From: Clostridium sp. Marseille-P3244
GTDB taxonomy: Bacteria > Bacillota > Clostridia > Lachnospirales > Lachnospiraceae
Reading direction: 5' to 3'
Assembly: GCF_900120155.1 (NCBI RefSeq)
Contig: NZ_LT635549.1
Coordinates: 558,001 to 622,000, forward strand
DNA length: 64,000 bases
Shown here: positions 16,505-26,496 of the stretch, one piece after another
How the letters are laid out: the number at the start of each line of letters is the position of its first letter
Numbering within the stretch: position 1 is the first letter of the stretch
Made by a program: the position numbers and the translations under genes
Notes under the pieces: generated by a model
Database searches by the model: none
Told to the model about the DNA's origin: nothing
The model's input: only the letters and a program-made list of their open reading frames with translations

Positions 16505-17719
16505 ATGGAGAGACAGATACCAAAAAATGTTCGGCAGATCGGGAATGTCAGTGACAGTCCCAAGATCTATGTGGAGGATTATGTGGATACATTTTTTGCC
16601 CAGCTGTGCGAAAAATGTGAAAAGGCCGGGAAGGGGCCCATGGGAGCGTTCCTGATCGGAGATCTCCAGCCCGGAAAGGACGAGGAATATGTCTACATAT
16701 ATGGAGCGGTCCAGATGCATGACCTGAAAATGTCGGGCAGCGACTATGTTATCGACGAGGATACATGGAAGCGGGCGTATGAGGACTGCAAGCAGTATTT
16801 TGAGGATGGGGAGATGCTTGGATGGTTTGTGGTCCATCCGGGTGTGCCGCTCATCCCGGAGGCATCCACAGTAAAGCTCCACAAGAAATCTTTTCCCAAG
16901 AAAAATACAGTGTTTATTATGAAAGACCCTGTTGAGAAGGACGAGACATACTATGTACATAAAATGAATGACCTGATGGAGATCGGCGGCCACTACACGT
17001 ATTATGAGAAAAATCCGTGCATGCAGAACTATATGATCTCCAGTCGAAAAAAAAATGGGGTATTTCCCTCGGAGACTGTTGAGGACAGAGCTGCGAAGGA
17101 CTTTCGTAATCTGGTTAGAAAGCGAGAGGAACGTCAGAAAGGGAAAAGAGCAGGAGGCCTGATGTACGCGGCCAGCGCGTGCCTGGTCCTTGTGCTGGTC
17201 ATTATGGGCGTTTCCATGATCAACAGTTTCGATCGTATGAAATCCGTTCAGGATACGCTGGATACGCTGGCCGGAACAACAGATGAAGTGGAGACAAGAG
17301 AGACAAGCGGTTCAGTGACAGCGGTGACAGAGGAGCAGACAAAAGACGGACAGGCCGCGGACAGCGGTCAGGAGGAGAAGACAGAAAATGAAGCCGGGCA
17401 GAACAGTACAGGCCATTCCGATGTGGCCACATCTGCGGAAACGACCCGGGAGGAGAATGCTGCCGGGGCGGCGGATACCACTGCTGATACAGAAAACGGA
17501 TCAGATTCCGCTGCGGCACAGGACAGTACCTCTACAGATAGTACCTCTTCAGGTGAAAATGGAAGTGATGGGGTATATATCGTGGAGGAGGGCGACACAC
17601 TGGCGATCATCAGTAAAAAAATGTACGGGGATGTCACACATGTGGACGCGATCTGCAAAATGAACGGCATCACAGACGGCAATCTGATTTATGTCGGTCA
17701 AAAATTGCTATTGCCGTAA
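16505..17719 (+). CDS. Membrane protein: MPN/JAMM-like N-domain, one span, LysM
   Basis: A 404-residue protein. Residues about 15-140 resemble an MPN (JAB1/MPN/Mov34) fold: MGAFLIGDLQ, IYGAVQMHD, then GEMLGWFVVHPGVPLIPEAS where JAMM proteases have GWxHSHPG, then a hydrophobic VFIMKDPV strand. The catalytic His-x-His is not present (VVH), so this would be a non-catalytic copy; the resemblance is my own reading. One transmembrane span lies at about 214-240, followed by an acidic Ser/Thr/Glu-rich linker (250-350). A C-terminal LysM domain (358-404: EEGDTLAIISKKMYG) should bind peptidoglycan outside. RBS AGAGGTG. Likely couples a cytoplasmic domain to the wall. Confidence 0.72.
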   Translation: MERQIPKNVRQIGNVSDSPKIYVEDYVDTFFAQLCEKCEKAGKGPMGAFLIGDLQPGKDEEYVYIYGAVQMHDLKMSGSDYVIDEDTWKRAYEDCKQYFEDGEMLGWFVVHPGVPLIPEASTVKLHKKSFPKKNTVFIMKDPVEKDETYYVHKMNDLMEIGGHYTYYEKNPCMQNYMISSRKKNGVFPSETVEDRAAKDFRNLVRKREERQKGKRAGGLMYAASACLVLVLVIMGVSMINSFDRMKSVQDTLDTLAGTTDEVETRETSGSVTAVTEEQTKDGQAADSGQEEKTENEAGQNSTGHSDVATSAETTREENAAGAADTTADTENGSDSAAAQDSTSTDSTSSGENGSDGVYIVEEGDTLAIISKKMYGDVTHVDAICKMNGITDGNLIYVGQKLLLP

Positions 17720-17798
17720 AATCGTGTTATACTCAACAGGAAAAACAAGATCATAAAAGCGGGACTATAAAAACAAGACCATAAATAAGGGGAGTTTT

Positions 17799-18995
17799 AT
17801 GACGCAAAAGAAAAAAACACAGTTTAAGATCTTGGCGTCCCCGGATGATTTAAGTGAGCTGAAGAACAAACTGAGAAAGATCCGTTTCGCGAAGGCGCGG
17901 CGGTGGCTGGTGCTGGCAGTACTCATTCTCCTTGCCATATGCGGAACATTCCTTCTTCTGAAAAATCAGGCTTACGGACAGGCACGGACTGCGGCGGAGT
18001 ATCCCGGAGAGACCACGGATTCGAGCAATTTTGCCGAATTTGCCGGAGGGATCGTCCGATACAACCGGGACGGAGTGGCCTTTCTGAATACGAAGAACGA
18101 GGAACAGTGGATCCAGCCCACCCAGATACAGAATCCGGTGATCGAGATAAAAAAGAACGCTTTCGCCGTGGCAGACAGCGGAGGCAATACGATCCTTGTG
18201 TTTACAGAGGACGGGCTCAAGGGGGAGATTGAGACCACGCTCCCGATCGAGAAGATCGCTGTCTCAGACCAGGGGATCGTAAGTGCTATCCTGAAAAATG
18301 AAAATACGCCGTATATCATAACTTATGACGCCACGGGGAATATCCTTGTTGAGCAGCAGGCCACCCCGGGGACGACCGGGTATCCGGCAGCTCTGGAAAT
18401 GTCTGACGACGGGGAAGTGCTGGGGGTTTCCTATCTTTACACAGAAGGGACTGCCGTGAAGTCCAGAGTGATCTACTATAATTTTGGAGAAGAAGGGCAG
18501 AGCAGGACCGACAACATTGTTTCTACAGCAGAATATACGGATACGTTGATCAGCGACCTCTTTTTTATGGACGCGGATACATCTGTGGCAGTAGGTGATA
18601 ACTCTTTTATTATCTACAGGGGGAATTCTGTACCAGAGAAAGAAAAAGAAATATCGCTGGATCAGGAGATACAGAGTGTGTCCTGCTCAGAGGACTATTT
18701 AGGACTGGTGCTGCTGAACAGAGAAAAATCAGGGTATGAGCTCAGGCTGTATAATCGTTTGGGAGAACAGGTCATCAGCCGGGATCTCCCGGGGAAATAC
18801 AGCAATATGAAAATAGACGGAGATGAAGTTATCCTGTTTGACGGCAGCCAGTGCTGTATCGTGACGGCCACCGGCCTTATCAAATTCGAGGGCGACATCA
18901 GGATAGAAGCGCAGGAAATTTTCCGTGCGTGGGGACTGAACAGATACTATGTGATGAACGCGGATGAATTGCGGATAATTTATCTGACGAAATAG
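17799..18995 (+). CDS. DUF5711-like membrane protein, predicted beta-propeller
   Basis: A 398-residue protein with a basic cytoplasmic start (about 45 residues) and one span near 46-66 (WLVLAVLILLAICGTFLLLK). The large outer domain is built of repeating beta strands with the words VRYNRDGVAFLN, FAVADSGGNTILVF, IVSAILKNENTPYIITYD and ALEMSDDGEVLGVSY. The pattern fits a WD40/PQQ-like propeller and the DUF5711 family of Lachnospiraceae. No enzyme motif is visible. It is nine bases upstream of a CvpA-family gene, and RBS GGGGAG precedes the ATG. A role in envelope sensing or wall assembly is possible but unproven. Confidence 0.72.
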   Translation: MTQKKKTQFKILASPDDLSELKNKLRKIRFAKARRWLVLAVLILLAICGTFLLLKNQAYGQARTAAEYPGETTDSSNFAEFAGGIVRYNRDGVAFLNTKNEEQWIQPTQIQNPVIEIKKNAFAVADSGGNTILVFTEDGLKGEIETTLPIEKIAVSDQGIVSAILKNENTPYIITYDATGNILVEQQATPGTTGYPAALEMSDDGEVLGVSYLYTEGTAVKSRVIYYNFGEEGQSRTDNIVSTAEYTDTLISDLFFMDADTSVAVGDNSFIIYRGNSVPEKEKEISLDQEIQSVSCSEDYLGLVLLNREKSGYELRLYNRLGEQVISRDLPGKYSNMKIDGDEVILFDGSQCCIVTATGLIKFEGDIRIEAQEIFRAWGLNRYYVMNADELRIIYLTK

Positions 18996-19003
18996 GAGAT
19001 ATC

Positions 19004-19822
19004 ATGAATAATTGGCTTTTGATCATTGTTGCGACAATCTTTCTTGTCTGTATTGTGGTTGGGTATGTAAAGGGATTTTTGAAACTTGGGATTTCGCTTC
19101 TGTCAACGATCCTGACACTTGTCCTTGTACTGTTTCTTTCGCCTTTTGTGGCAGACGCTCTGGTGAAATTCACACCGGTAGACGATTACATCGAGGAAAA
19201 GACCGTGGAGGCATTCATGCCGGAGTTGACGGAAGAACAACTCGCCGATATTGATGTTTCAGGGACTCCGCTGGAGGATCTGTCACAGGAACAGCTGGCG
19301 AACCTGGGGGATCTGGACTGGGAAATGCTGGGAATTACCGCGGATGACATTTTGAGCATTATCGGAGAGATCCCAAAAGATATGCAGATCAAAGAGATTG
19401 AGGGCGCAGCCATGCCCCAGTTTCTGAAAGATCAGCTTATTGAAAATAACAACAGTACGATCTACAGCGAACTGGGAGCGGACAGTTTCCCCCAGTATGT
19501 GGCAAAATATATATCCAGACTGGTGCTCAATCTGCTGTCATTTCTGGTAACATTTTTATTGGCCATCATTATCGTAAAGGCACTGATGTTCGCGGTCAAT
19601 ATCATTGGTGAGCTTCCGGTTCTGGGGCTGATCAATCATATCGGGGGCGGCGTTCTGGGGCTGGTGCTGGCGGTGGTGATCGTGTGGATCGGTTTCCTCA
19701 TCATGACCCTGGCGTATACGACAGATGTAGGAACAGCGTGTTTTGAGATGGTGGAGAAAAGTAAGATCCTGCGGTTTTTATATGAGACGAATCCTCTGCT
19801 CATCCGGCTGTTGGGATTTTGA
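19004..19822 (+). CDS. CvpA family membrane protein
   Basis: A 272-residue membrane protein of the CvpA family (named for colicin V production; molecular role unclear). The first span (WLLIIVATIFLVCIVVGYVKG) with the following GFLKLGISLLSTILTLVLVL stretch is diagnostic. A long acidic extracytoplasmic insert (about 65-165) separates it from two later spans (LLSFLVTFLLAIIIVKAL and GLVLAVVIVWIGFLIMTL). Fifteen-base spacing or less to the DUF5711-like gene suggests one operon with it. The protein is longer than the typical 160-200 residues because of the insert. Confidence 0.8.
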   Translation: MNNWLLIIVATIFLVCIVVGYVKGFLKLGISLLSTILTLVLVLFLSPFVADALVKFTPVDDYIEEKTVEAFMPELTEEQLADIDVSGTPLEDLSQEQLANLGDLDWEMLGITADDILSIIGEIPKDMQIKEIEGAAMPQFLKDQLIENNNSTIYSELGADSFPQYVAKYISRLVLNLLSFLVTFLLAIIIVKALMFAVNIIGELPVLGLINHIGGGVLGLVLAVVIVWIGFLIMTLAYTTDVGTACFEMVEKSKILRFLYETNPLLIRLLGF

Positions 19823-19886
19823 AGACCTGCTGAGTCAATTAAGGATTACCGTATAATAAAAAATATGGAAATACAGATAAGGTATT

Positions 19887-19925
19887 CATGCGGAGAAAGG
19901 TACCGCATGGGTACTTTTTCTTTTT
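19887..19925 (+). terminator. Intrinsic terminator after the cvpA-like gene
   Basis: A 7-bp stem (CATGCGG 19887-19893 with CCGCATG 19903-19909) overlaps an alternative GTACC/GGTAC stem (19900-19914) that is followed by TTTTTCTTTTT. The second form has terminator shape. Confidence 0.5.
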
Positions 19926-19995
19926 GTCCGGAGGTTTGCGGTATCTCTAGATCCCCGTTCATGGAACTGTGAGTGGGACTGTGAAATCTTTCCCG

Positions 19996-20024
19996 TTGTG
20001 CGCGCGGGAAAAACAGGGTATAAT
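19996..20024 (+). promoter_or_regulatory. Promoter for the DUF3810-type gene
   Basis: TTGTGC (19996-20001) and TATAAT (20019-20024) are 17 bases apart in the 358-base gap 19823-20180. The start near 20031 would leave a purine-rich leader of about 150 bases. A frame covering 19969-20184 overlaps this promoter and is not counted as a gene. Confidence 0.6.
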
Positions 20025-20180
20025 CGAGACAAGAAGACACGAATCGGATGAAGAGACAGGGAGAACAGTACAACGGAGAAAGAGACGACAGCAAAAGACC
20101 TTCAAAAAGAGAACGGCACAGACCTGCAAAAAAACTCCGGGCAGAAAAGGCATGGAAGGAGAAGGCGTAATGAGGGCGGG

Positions 20181-21260
20181 GTGAAAAGCCGTATGGTGTG
20201 GGCAGTGATCCTGCTGACGGCGAGTGCGGGGCTGATGATCGCCGGCGCGTATCTGCCGGATTTTGCGGAATGGTATTCGGAGAATATCTATCCGCTGTTT
20301 GTGACGACAGCCGGGCGTCTGTGGGGGATGGTCCCGTTTTCTGTATCAGAGGCGGCACTTTACATACTGGCGGCGATATTTGTCCTGTCGCTTGGGAAAG
20401 GAATCGTCCGGGTCATACGTGCGGATGGCAGCCGGAGGACAGAAGCGGGAAGGCAGGCAGTATCCTTTTTTTCGGGCCTGCTTCTGACAGCGGGAATACT
20501 GGCGGCGCTTTATACATTGTGCTGCGGGATCAACTATCACCGAAGGTCATTTTCGGAAGAGGAAGGGATCGTGACCGGCCGGTACGATGTGCAGCAGCTG
20601 AAAGAGATCTGCCTCTGGTTGACAGAAGAAGTGAATGAGTTAAGCAATGAAGTATCCAGAGATGAAGATGGCATAATGGAGCTGGACGCGCCCGAGGGAG
20701 ACAAAGCGGTGGAGGCAATGGAAAGGCTGGCAGAAAAATTCCCTGCGCTGGAAGGGTTTTACCCCAGGCCGAAGAAGCTGGTGATCTCTCAGATCCTGTC
20801 TTATCAGGGACTTTCAGGTATCTATTCTCCATTTACGGTGGAAGCCAATTATAATGGAGATATGACTGCCTATAATATGCCGTTTACTGCCTGCCATGAG
20901 TTGTCCCATCTGCGGGGGTTCATGCAGGAAGAGGAGGCTAATTTTATCGCTTTTCTGGCCTGTGTGGAGTCAGAACGGACCGATTTCCGATACAGCGGGT
21001 ATCTGTCCGGATGGGTATACTGCATGAACGCGCTGTACCGTGCGGACTACGGGCAGTGGCAGGAAGTGAGAAGTCTGCTGAGTGACGAGGCGGAGCCGGA
21101 CCTGGCGGCGAACAGTGCGTTCTGGGACAGCTACGAAGGCCGGATCTCCGAAACCGCGGATAAGATCAATGACGCATACCTGAAAGTAAACGGCCAGGCT
21201 GACGGGGTGAACAGCTATGACAGGATGGTTGATCTGATCGTTGCTTATTACGGGAGGTGA
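20181..21260 (+). CDS. DUF3810 membrane protein with zinc-protease motif
   Basis: A 359-residue protein with three N-terminal spans (about 4-24, 50-75 and 95-117). After them comes a domain with PCHELSH-type metalloprotease motif: TACHELSHLRGFMQEEEANF near residue 236, where HELSH supplies two metal ligands and the downstream Glu-rich EEEANF a third. This arrangement is the hallmark of the DUF3810 family, whose substrate is unknown. The start is uncertain: GTG 20181 or ATG 20193, with only a weak GGGCGGGG upstream. It precedes a lipoprotein and a zinc-ribbon protein in the same direction and may be co-transcribed. Confidence 0.8.
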   Translation: MKSRMVWAVILLTASAGLMIAGAYLPDFAEWYSENIYPLFVTTAGRLWGMVPFSVSEAALYILAAIFVLSLGKGIVRVIRADGSRRTEAGRQAVSFFSGLLLTAGILAALYTLCCGINYHRRSFSEEEGIVTGRYDVQQLKEICLWLTEEVNELSNEVSRDEDGIMELDAPEGDKAVEAMERLAEKFPALEGFYPRPKKLVISQILSYQGLSGIYSPFTVEANYNGDMTAYNMPFTACHELSHLRGFMQEEEANFIAFLACVESERTDFRYSGYLSGWVYCMNALYRADYGQWQEVRSLLSDEAEPDLAANSAFWDSYEGRISETADKINDAYLKVNGQADGVNSYDRMVDLIVAYYGR

Positions 21261-21336
21261 AAAGTGCGTTATTATTTATTGAGAGGGGTGTCATCTGTCT
21301 GACAGATGAGCAATACAATCAACGGAGGAAAAAGTA

Positions 21337-22734
21337 ATGAAAAGACGAAAAGAAAGACTGGCCGCTGCAGGACTGGCAGCGGCAATGGCAGCGATGCTGC
21401 TGGCAGGATGCAGGGCAGGAGGGACCAAGGCCACACCGGAAAATCTTATCCGGGATATGGAAAAGAATTCCCAGGCCATAGAATCCGTCCTGATGAACAT
21501 CAAGATGGAGATGGAGATGGCCTACGATTCCCAGAGCATGGCGCTCCGGATGGATATGGATATGGAGAGCACCAGCGATCCGGAGGCATCTCACGGAAAA
21601 GGAACTGTAGATATAGAAATGAGCGGGACAACTCTGGGAACCGAGACAGAGGTCTACATGGTCAGAGAGGACGATGAGTATATCACATATACCATGCTCG
21701 AAAATCAGTGGACAAAAGAGACCAGTGACGTGGAAGCAATGACCGGCGATCTGGAGGAGATAACCGGCAGTATGGAAGATTATGCGGATCAGTTTGATCT
21801 AAACGCGGAACTGGTGGACGTAAACGGGAAGGAATGCTTTGAGCTCAACGGAGAACTGGACGGGGACATCTTCGCGGAGATCATGGACACAGATCTGCTG
21901 GATTCCCTGGGCGAATACGGTACGGCAGCCGAGGCTATCGAGTCTCTGACATTCCCGTGCACGATCGACATTTACCGGGACAGTATCCTTCCGGCAAGAC
22001 TCAGCTTTGATATCGGAGATACACTGGCTCCGATGGTGGAGGAAGCAGGCATTGAGCTGCCGGCCTGCTATATAGAGATCACATTTACAGAGTATGACAG
22101 TGTAGACGCCATTGAAGTGCCGGAAGATGTGATTTCTCAGGCAGAAGATGCATCCGGGGACGATGGCGGGCTTCTGGATCTTGACGGCGGCGGGGCAGGG
22201 GTGACGCCCGCGGAACCGGCAGAACAGAACGCGGATCTGGGGGATGACTGGGAAAGCTATACCGTACAGATTAATGATACGGTAGTGACTCTTCCCTGTA
22301 CGATCGCTGAACTGGAAGCGGCCGGCGTCACGATGGACCGGGAGTATACACCGGAAGACTATGTTGTCAATTCAGGAGAGTATGAGCTGGCATGGTTCGT
22401 AGATGTGAGCGGCAATGAGATCATGGCAGACATGGTCAATACTACGGACAGCCCGATCGAACTGAAGGACTGTCTGGTCGGAGGAGTCGCGGTCTACTCT
22501 TATAACGTGGAGTACGGCGGACTTACCGTGATTTTCCCCGGCGGCATTCAGATCGGTTCTGCACAGGACGATGTGCTGGCGGCTTACGGAGACGCGGACG
22601 ATGTCTATGAGGATGAGGAGTATGGCAACTCTTATTACTGGTACGCGCAGGACAGCTATTTTAACGGGTGTACGATTGATACGGAAGCCGGCACCGGGCT
22701 GGTGCAGTCTATGAGTCTTGATCATATGGAATAG
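21337..22734 (+). CDS. Secreted lipoprotein, unknown function
   Basis: A 465-residue lipoprotein: type II signal with lipobox LLAGC (lipidated Cys near residue 25). The N-terminal half (about 35-260) has the pattern of LolA/LppX-like lipid-carrier folds: an early helix PENLIRDMEKNSQAIESVLM, alternating strands around MEMEMAYDSQSMALRMDMD, then TVDIEMSG and GKECFELNGEL. This is inference from shape. A Gly/Asp-rich linker (270-305) leads to a second domain that begins YTVQINDTVVTLPCTIAELEAAG, a start often seen in repeat domains of Lachnospiraceae lipoproteins. AGGAGGA-like RBS is present. Followed at 12 bases by the zinc-ribbon gene. Confidence 0.72.
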   Translation: MKRRKERLAAAGLAAAMAAMLLAGCRAGGTKATPENLIRDMEKNSQAIESVLMNIKMEMEMAYDSQSMALRMDMDMESTSDPEASHGKGTVDIEMSGTTLGTETEVYMVREDDEYITYTMLENQWTKETSDVEAMTGDLEEITGSMEDYADQFDLNAELVDVNGKECFELNGELDGDIFAEIMDTDLLDSLGEYGTAAEAIESLTFPCTIDIYRDSILPARLSFDIGDTLAPMVEEAGIELPACYIEITFTEYDSVDAIEVPEDVISQAEDASGDDGGLLDLDGGGAGVTPAEPAEQNADLGDDWESYTVQINDTVVTLPCTIAELEAAGVTMDREYTPEDYVVNSGEYELAWFVDVSGNEIMADMVNTTDSPIELKDCLVGGVAVYSYNVEYGGLTVIFPGGIQIGSAQDDVLAAYGDADDVYEDEEYGNSYYWYAQDSYFNGCTIDTEAGTGLVQSMSLDHME

Positions 22735-22746
22735 GAGGAATGAGAG

Positions 22747-23367
22747 ATGTTTTGCAGATACTGTGGAAAAGAGATACCGGAAGGAGCGAAATTCTGTGTT
22801 GGATGCGGCCGGGAAGTAAGCGCCCAGGACAACAGCGGACAAAACGCGCAGCAGCCGCAAAATTTTCAGGCCGGTGAGCAGCAGTCATGGCCGAACCCGC
22901 CCCAGATATATCCGATGAAATGGTTTAAATTTATCATTTACTTCCAGCTGTTCGCAAGCGCGGTCCTGATGGCGATTTCAGCAATTGTCCTGATCACGGG
23001 CGCACAGTATGAAGGAGCCGCGGAACTGGTGTACCTTGTCTGCCCGCCTTTGAAGGCAGTGGATGTGATCTACGGTATTGTGTGCATTGCGATCACCGTG
23101 TGCGCGATCCTCATCCGTCAGAGACTGGCCCACTATGTAAAAGGCGCGCCGGCTCTCTACATTGGATTTACCGCGGTAGTAATGGCCTCCTCCCTTGTCT
23201 ATCTGTTCGCGGCCATGGGGGCGCTGTCGACAGTATCATCAGACGCGGTGTTTACAGCCACGGGGGATATTGTGGGCACGGTGATGGGCACGCTCATCGG
23301 AGCGGCAATCTTCCTTCCGCTGAATTATGTCTACTTTAAAAAACGCAGAGAACTGTTCGTGAACTGA
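22747..23367 (+). CDS. Zinc-ribbon membrane protein
   Basis: A 206-residue protein. Residues 1-25 form a zinc ribbon (CRYCGKEIPEGAKFCVGCG) of the small type found at the start of many Firmicutes membrane proteins. A Gln/Asn/Pro-rich linker follows (30-58), then four hydrophobic spans (about 60-82, 92-120, 128-150 and 172-195). Function is unknown. Its place right after the lipoprotein gene suggests a shared transcript. AGGAGG RBS. Confidence 0.75.
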   Translation: MFCRYCGKEIPEGAKFCVGCGREVSAQDNSGQNAQQPQNFQAGEQQSWPNPPQIYPMKWFKFIIYFQLFASAVLMAISAIVLITGAQYEGAAELVYLVCPPLKAVDVIYGIVCIAITVCAILIRQRLAHYVKGAPALYIGFTAVVMASSLVYLFAAMGALSTVSSDAVFTATGDIVGTVMGTLIGAAIFLPLNYVYFKKRRELFVN

Positions 23368-23480
23368 AAGAAGAAAATTTAATATAAGAAGCCAAAATGG
23401 CATAAAATCCAGGAATCATGTGAAATCTTCGCAGGCACTTCCCCAAGAGGAGCCCTGTACGCGATTTTCCCAAGAAAAAT

Positions 23481-23509
23481 TTTACTCGGCAAGTGAAATG
23501 TGGTAAGAT
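23481..23509 (+). promoter_or_regulatory. Candidate promoter for the hydratase gene
   Basis: TTTACT (23481-23486) and TAAGAT (23504-23509) are 17 bases apart, 34 bases before the start codon. Each box matches consensus at four of six positions. Confidence 0.4.
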
Positions 23510-23542
23510 AAATGGGTATCAATCGTAAAAAGGAGGTTTCAC

Positions 23543-25816
23543 ATGATTCGTTTATATGACAATGGTGTCTATCTCTTAAATGGCACTGAGATAGTGGAAG
23601 ATACAGGAAATGTCCAGGTTCCGGTATCAAAGGAAGAAGCCGCGCGCGGCACGATGGCTTACGGTATTTTAAAAGACCACAATACTTCCGGAAATATGCA
23701 GAACCTGCAGATCAAGTTTGACAAGCTGACATCCCACGATATTACGTTTGTCGGGATCATCCAGACAGCGAGGGCGTCAGGGCTTAAGAAATTCCCCATC
23801 CCCTATGTGCTGACCAACTGCCACAACAGTCTGTGCGCGGTGGGCGGGACCATCAACGAGGATGACCATATGTTTGGGCTGACCTGCGCCAAGAAGTACG
23901 GCGGTGTCTATGTTCCGCCTCACCAGGCGGTCATCCATCAGTTCGCCAGGGAGATGCTTGCTGGCGGCGGGAAGATGATCCTTGGTTCCGACAGCCATAC
24001 CCGTTATGGGGCCCTGGGCACCATGGCCATGGGAGAAGGCGGACCGGAGCTTGTAAAACAGCTGCTCAATAAGACATATGATATCAAGATGCCGGGAGTG
24101 ATCGCGATCTACCTGGACGGCGAGCCTATGAAAGGCGTGGGGCCTCAGGATGTTGCCCTGGCGATCATCGGAGCTACATTTAAGAACGGCTACGTAAATA
24201 ATAAAGTTATGGAATTCGTGGGCCCGGGCGTGAAGAACTTAAGCGCGGATTTCCGGATCGGCATCGACGTTATGACCACAGAGACAACCTGCCTGTCCTC
24301 CATCTGGACCACAGATGAAAAGATTGAAGAATTCTACGAGATCCATGGCAGAAGAGAAGACTATAAAGAACTGGATCCAGGCGCTTGTACTTATTACGAC
24401 GGCTGTGTTTATGTGAACCTGAGCGAGATCCGACCCATGATCGCCATGCCGTTCCATCCCAGCAATGTCTATACCATTGACGAGGTGAATGCAAACTTAA
24501 AAGACATCCTCCACGATGTGGAGCAGAAAGCGCTGATCAGTCTGGACGGAGCGGTCGAGTATTCTCTTCAGGATAAGATCCGGGATGGAAAGCTCTATGT
24601 GGAGCAGGGGATCATCGCGGGCTGCGCGGGAGGCGGATTTGAAAATATCTGCGCCGCGGCAGACATTATAAAAGGGCGTAATATCGGATCTGACGCATTT
24701 ACGTTCAGTGTATACCCGGCAAGTATGCCGGTCTATATGGAACTGGTGAAGAACGGCGCGGTGGCCGACCTGATGGAGGCGGGAACGGTTGTGAAGACTG
24801 CGTTCTGCGGGCCCTGCTTCGGCGCGGGGGACACACCGGCGAACAATGCGTTCTCTATCCGTCACACCACAAGGAATTTCCCCAACCGTGAAGGAAGCAA
24901 ACTTCAGAGCGGGCAGATTTCTTCCGTGGCGCTCATGGACGCGCGCTCGATCGCGGCGACAGCGGCCAACAAAGGATTCCTTACACCGGCTACAGCCATG
25001 GATGTAGAGTACAAGGGACAGAAATATCATTTTGACAGCAATATTTACGCAAACCGTGTCTTTGACAGCCACGGCGTGGCAGATCCGGATGTGGAGATCC
25101 AGTTCGGACCCAACATCAAAGACTGGCCGGAGATGTCAGCATTGCCGGAGAACCTGATCGTCAAAGTGGTATCTGAGATCCATGATCCGGTTACCACAAC
25201 GGACGAGCTGATCCCCTCCGGAGAGACTTCTTCTTACCGTTCAAATCCACTCGGACTTGCAGAGTTCGCGCTTTCCAGAAAAGATCCCGCATACGTGGGA
25301 CGGGCGAAAGAAGTACAGAAAGCGCAGAAAGCCATCGAGGCGGGCACATGTCCTTTCGACGCTCTTGAAGAACTGAAGCCTGTGATGGAGACGATCCAGA
25401 AGACTTATCCGGAAGCGGGCAAAGGCAATATCGGAGTGGGGAGCACGATCTTCGCTGTGAAACCAGGCGACGGTTCCGCGAGAGAACAGGCGGCTTCCTG
25501 CCAGAAAGTACTGGGCGGCTGGGCGAATATCGCCATCGAATACGCTACAAAGAGATACCGTTCCAACCTGATCAACTGGGGAATGCTTCCATTCCTGACG
25601 GATGCGGATCATGAACACCTTCCGTTCAAGAACGGAGATTATATTTTCGTGCCGGATGTCAGAAAAGCAGTCGAAGAAAAAGCAGAGGTTATCAAGGCAT
25701 ATGTAGTAGACGGTGACCTGAAAGAGATCGACCTGAGGCTGGGAGACCTGACGGACGCCGAGAGACAGATCATACTGGACGGATGCCTCATCAACTACTA
25801 TAAAGCGACAATCTGA
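23543..25816 (+). CDS. Aconitase-family hydratase (YbhJ-like)
   Basis: A 757-residue member of the aconitase/IPM isomerase superfamily, a [4Fe-4S] dehydratase. The three cluster cysteines are visible at residues 361 (AGCAGG), 422 and 425 ([12 protein letters not shown]). Other superfamily blocks are [21 protein letters not shown] near 150, [10 protein letters not shown], and the swivel-domain segment [11 protein letters not shown] near 680. Length and wording resemble E. coli YbhJ and the clostridial proteins called simply hydratase, rather than true TCA aconitase. The substrate is therefore not settled. A strong AAGGAGG site precedes the ATG. It stands alone, with a long structured intergenic region downstream. 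Confidence 0.88.
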   Translation: MIRLYDNGVYLLNGTEIVEDTGNVQVPVSKEEAARGTMAYGILKDHNTSGNMQNLQIKFDKLTSHDITFVGIIQTARASGLKKFPIPYVLTNCHNSLCAVGGTINEDDHMFGLTCAKKYGGVYVPPHQAVIHQFAREMLAGGGKMILGSDSHTRYGALGTMAMGEGGPELVKQLLNKTYDIKMPGVIAIYLDGEPMKGVGPQDVALAIIGATFKNGYVNNKVMEFVGPGVKNLSADFRIGIDVMTTETTCLSSIWTTDEKIEEFYEIHGRREDYKELDPGACTYYDGCVYVNLSEIRPMIAMPFHPSNVYTIDEVNANLKDILHDVEQKALISLDGAVEYSLQDKIRDGKLYVEQGIIAGCAGGGFENICAAADIIKGRNIGSDAFTFSVYPASMPVYMELVKNGAVADLMEAGTVVKTAFCGPCFGAGDTPANNAFSIRHTTRNFPNREGSKLQSGQISSVALMDARSIAATAANKGFLTPATAMDVEYKGQKYHFDSNIYANRVFDSHGVADPDVEIQFGPNIKDWPEMSALPENLIVKVVSEIHDPVTTTDELIPSGETSSYRSNPLGLAEFALSRKDPAYVGRAKEVQKAQKAIEAGTCPFDALEELKPVMETIQKTYPEAGKGNIGVGSTIFAVKPGDGSAREQAASCQKVLGGWANIAIEYATKRYRSNLINWGMLPFLTDADHEHLPFKNGDYIFVPDVRKAVEEKAEVIKAYVVDGDLKEIDLRLGDLTDAERQIILDGCLINYYKATI

Positions 25817-25873
25817 GTTTGCCGGAATGATTCAGGAGACACCGGGGAGGATGGATAGAGCTTGGTGAACAGA

Positions 25874-26119
25874 GAAGAGCCGCTCTCGAAAAACCATATT
25901 CTGCGGCGGCAGATGGGTGTCCCGCCTCCGTTCCGGAATCCGGGAAAAACATAAAGGGACTTAAGCTCCACCTAAAAGCAAGACAGGCCGATGGGCAGCT
26001 CACTTCGTTCGGACAATCCCATCGGCCTGCCTGACGGTGCAGCTTAAGTCCCTTAAGTTTTTCTGCGGATTCCTTCAAAGTCGTCGGTCCACCCATCTGC
26101 CGCCGCAGAAAGGCTCTTC
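25874..26119. repeat. Long nested hairpin 1 (about 246 bases)
   Basis: Four perfect paired blocks nest inside each other: 25874-25881 with 26112-26119 (8 bp), 25901-25919 with 26090-26108 (19 bp), 25954-25967 with 26041-26054 (14 bp) and 25984-25995 with 26018-26029 (12 bp). Weaker pairing extends outward to about 25846 and 26160. No reading frame in it looks protein-like. It could be a structured RNA, a MITE-like element or a very long attenuator; nothing known to me matches. Confidence 0.7.
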
Positions 26120-26184
26120 CGATCGCTGCTCTTTCCCTGCTCTGCACTTTATCCACCTCTCCGTCGTCACGATTCATCCCCCGT

Positions 26185-26336
26185 CAATCTCGCGATCAGA
26201 AAGTAATGCGAAAGCGGAATGCTATTGAAAAAAAGATATTTACGAATCTCGGGCATATGTTTTCTGACTTTCGTGAAGGCAGGATATATAGTCAATAACG
26301 TTCTACTTTCATGATCACTTCTAAATCGCGAGATTG
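26185..26336. repeat. Inverted 12-bp arms linking the two long hairpins
   Basis: CAATCTCGCGAT at 26185-26196 is the exact complement of 26325-26336. Just outside lie CATCCCCC and GGGGGAGGATGG, which extend the symmetry. The 128 bases between are AT-rich and carry no gene that I can see. Confidence 0.6.
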
Positions 26337-26355
26337 TTGAGGGGGAGGATGGGGA

Positions 26356-26496
26356 GCCGGGGAAGGAAGAGGTGTCCGTCGAGGGCCGTGCGGCAACGCC
26401 GGCATTTGGGGCGCGTTTTTTGCGCCCTTATGTGCCGCTGCGTTGCTGCCCCGAGCGAGAGCGTGCCCGAGATGGATATCCTCTTCCTTCCCCGGC
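26356..26496. repeat. Long nested hairpin 2 (about 141 bases)
   Basis: A 17-bp perfect outer stem (26356-26372 with 26480-26496) and a 6-bp apical stem (26409-26414 with 26422-26427, T-rich loop) flank a partly paired middle rich in CGGCAACGC/GCGTTGCTG words. A T-rich run follows at 26527-26539. Like hairpin 1 it begins near GGGGAGGATGG and ends near CATCCACC, so the two look like diverged members of one family. Confidence 0.65.

Noticed and set aside
19969-20184. 71-codon frame ahead of the DUF3810-type gene
   Set aside because: It covers a good promoter and its product is Arg/Lys/Thr-rich without any recognisable feature.
26113-26124. GCTCTTCCGATC, similar to part of a common sequencing adapter
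   Set aside because: The match is 12 bases, breaks at the next base, and the segment pairs with 25874-25881 as part of the long hairpin, so contamination is not needed to explain it.
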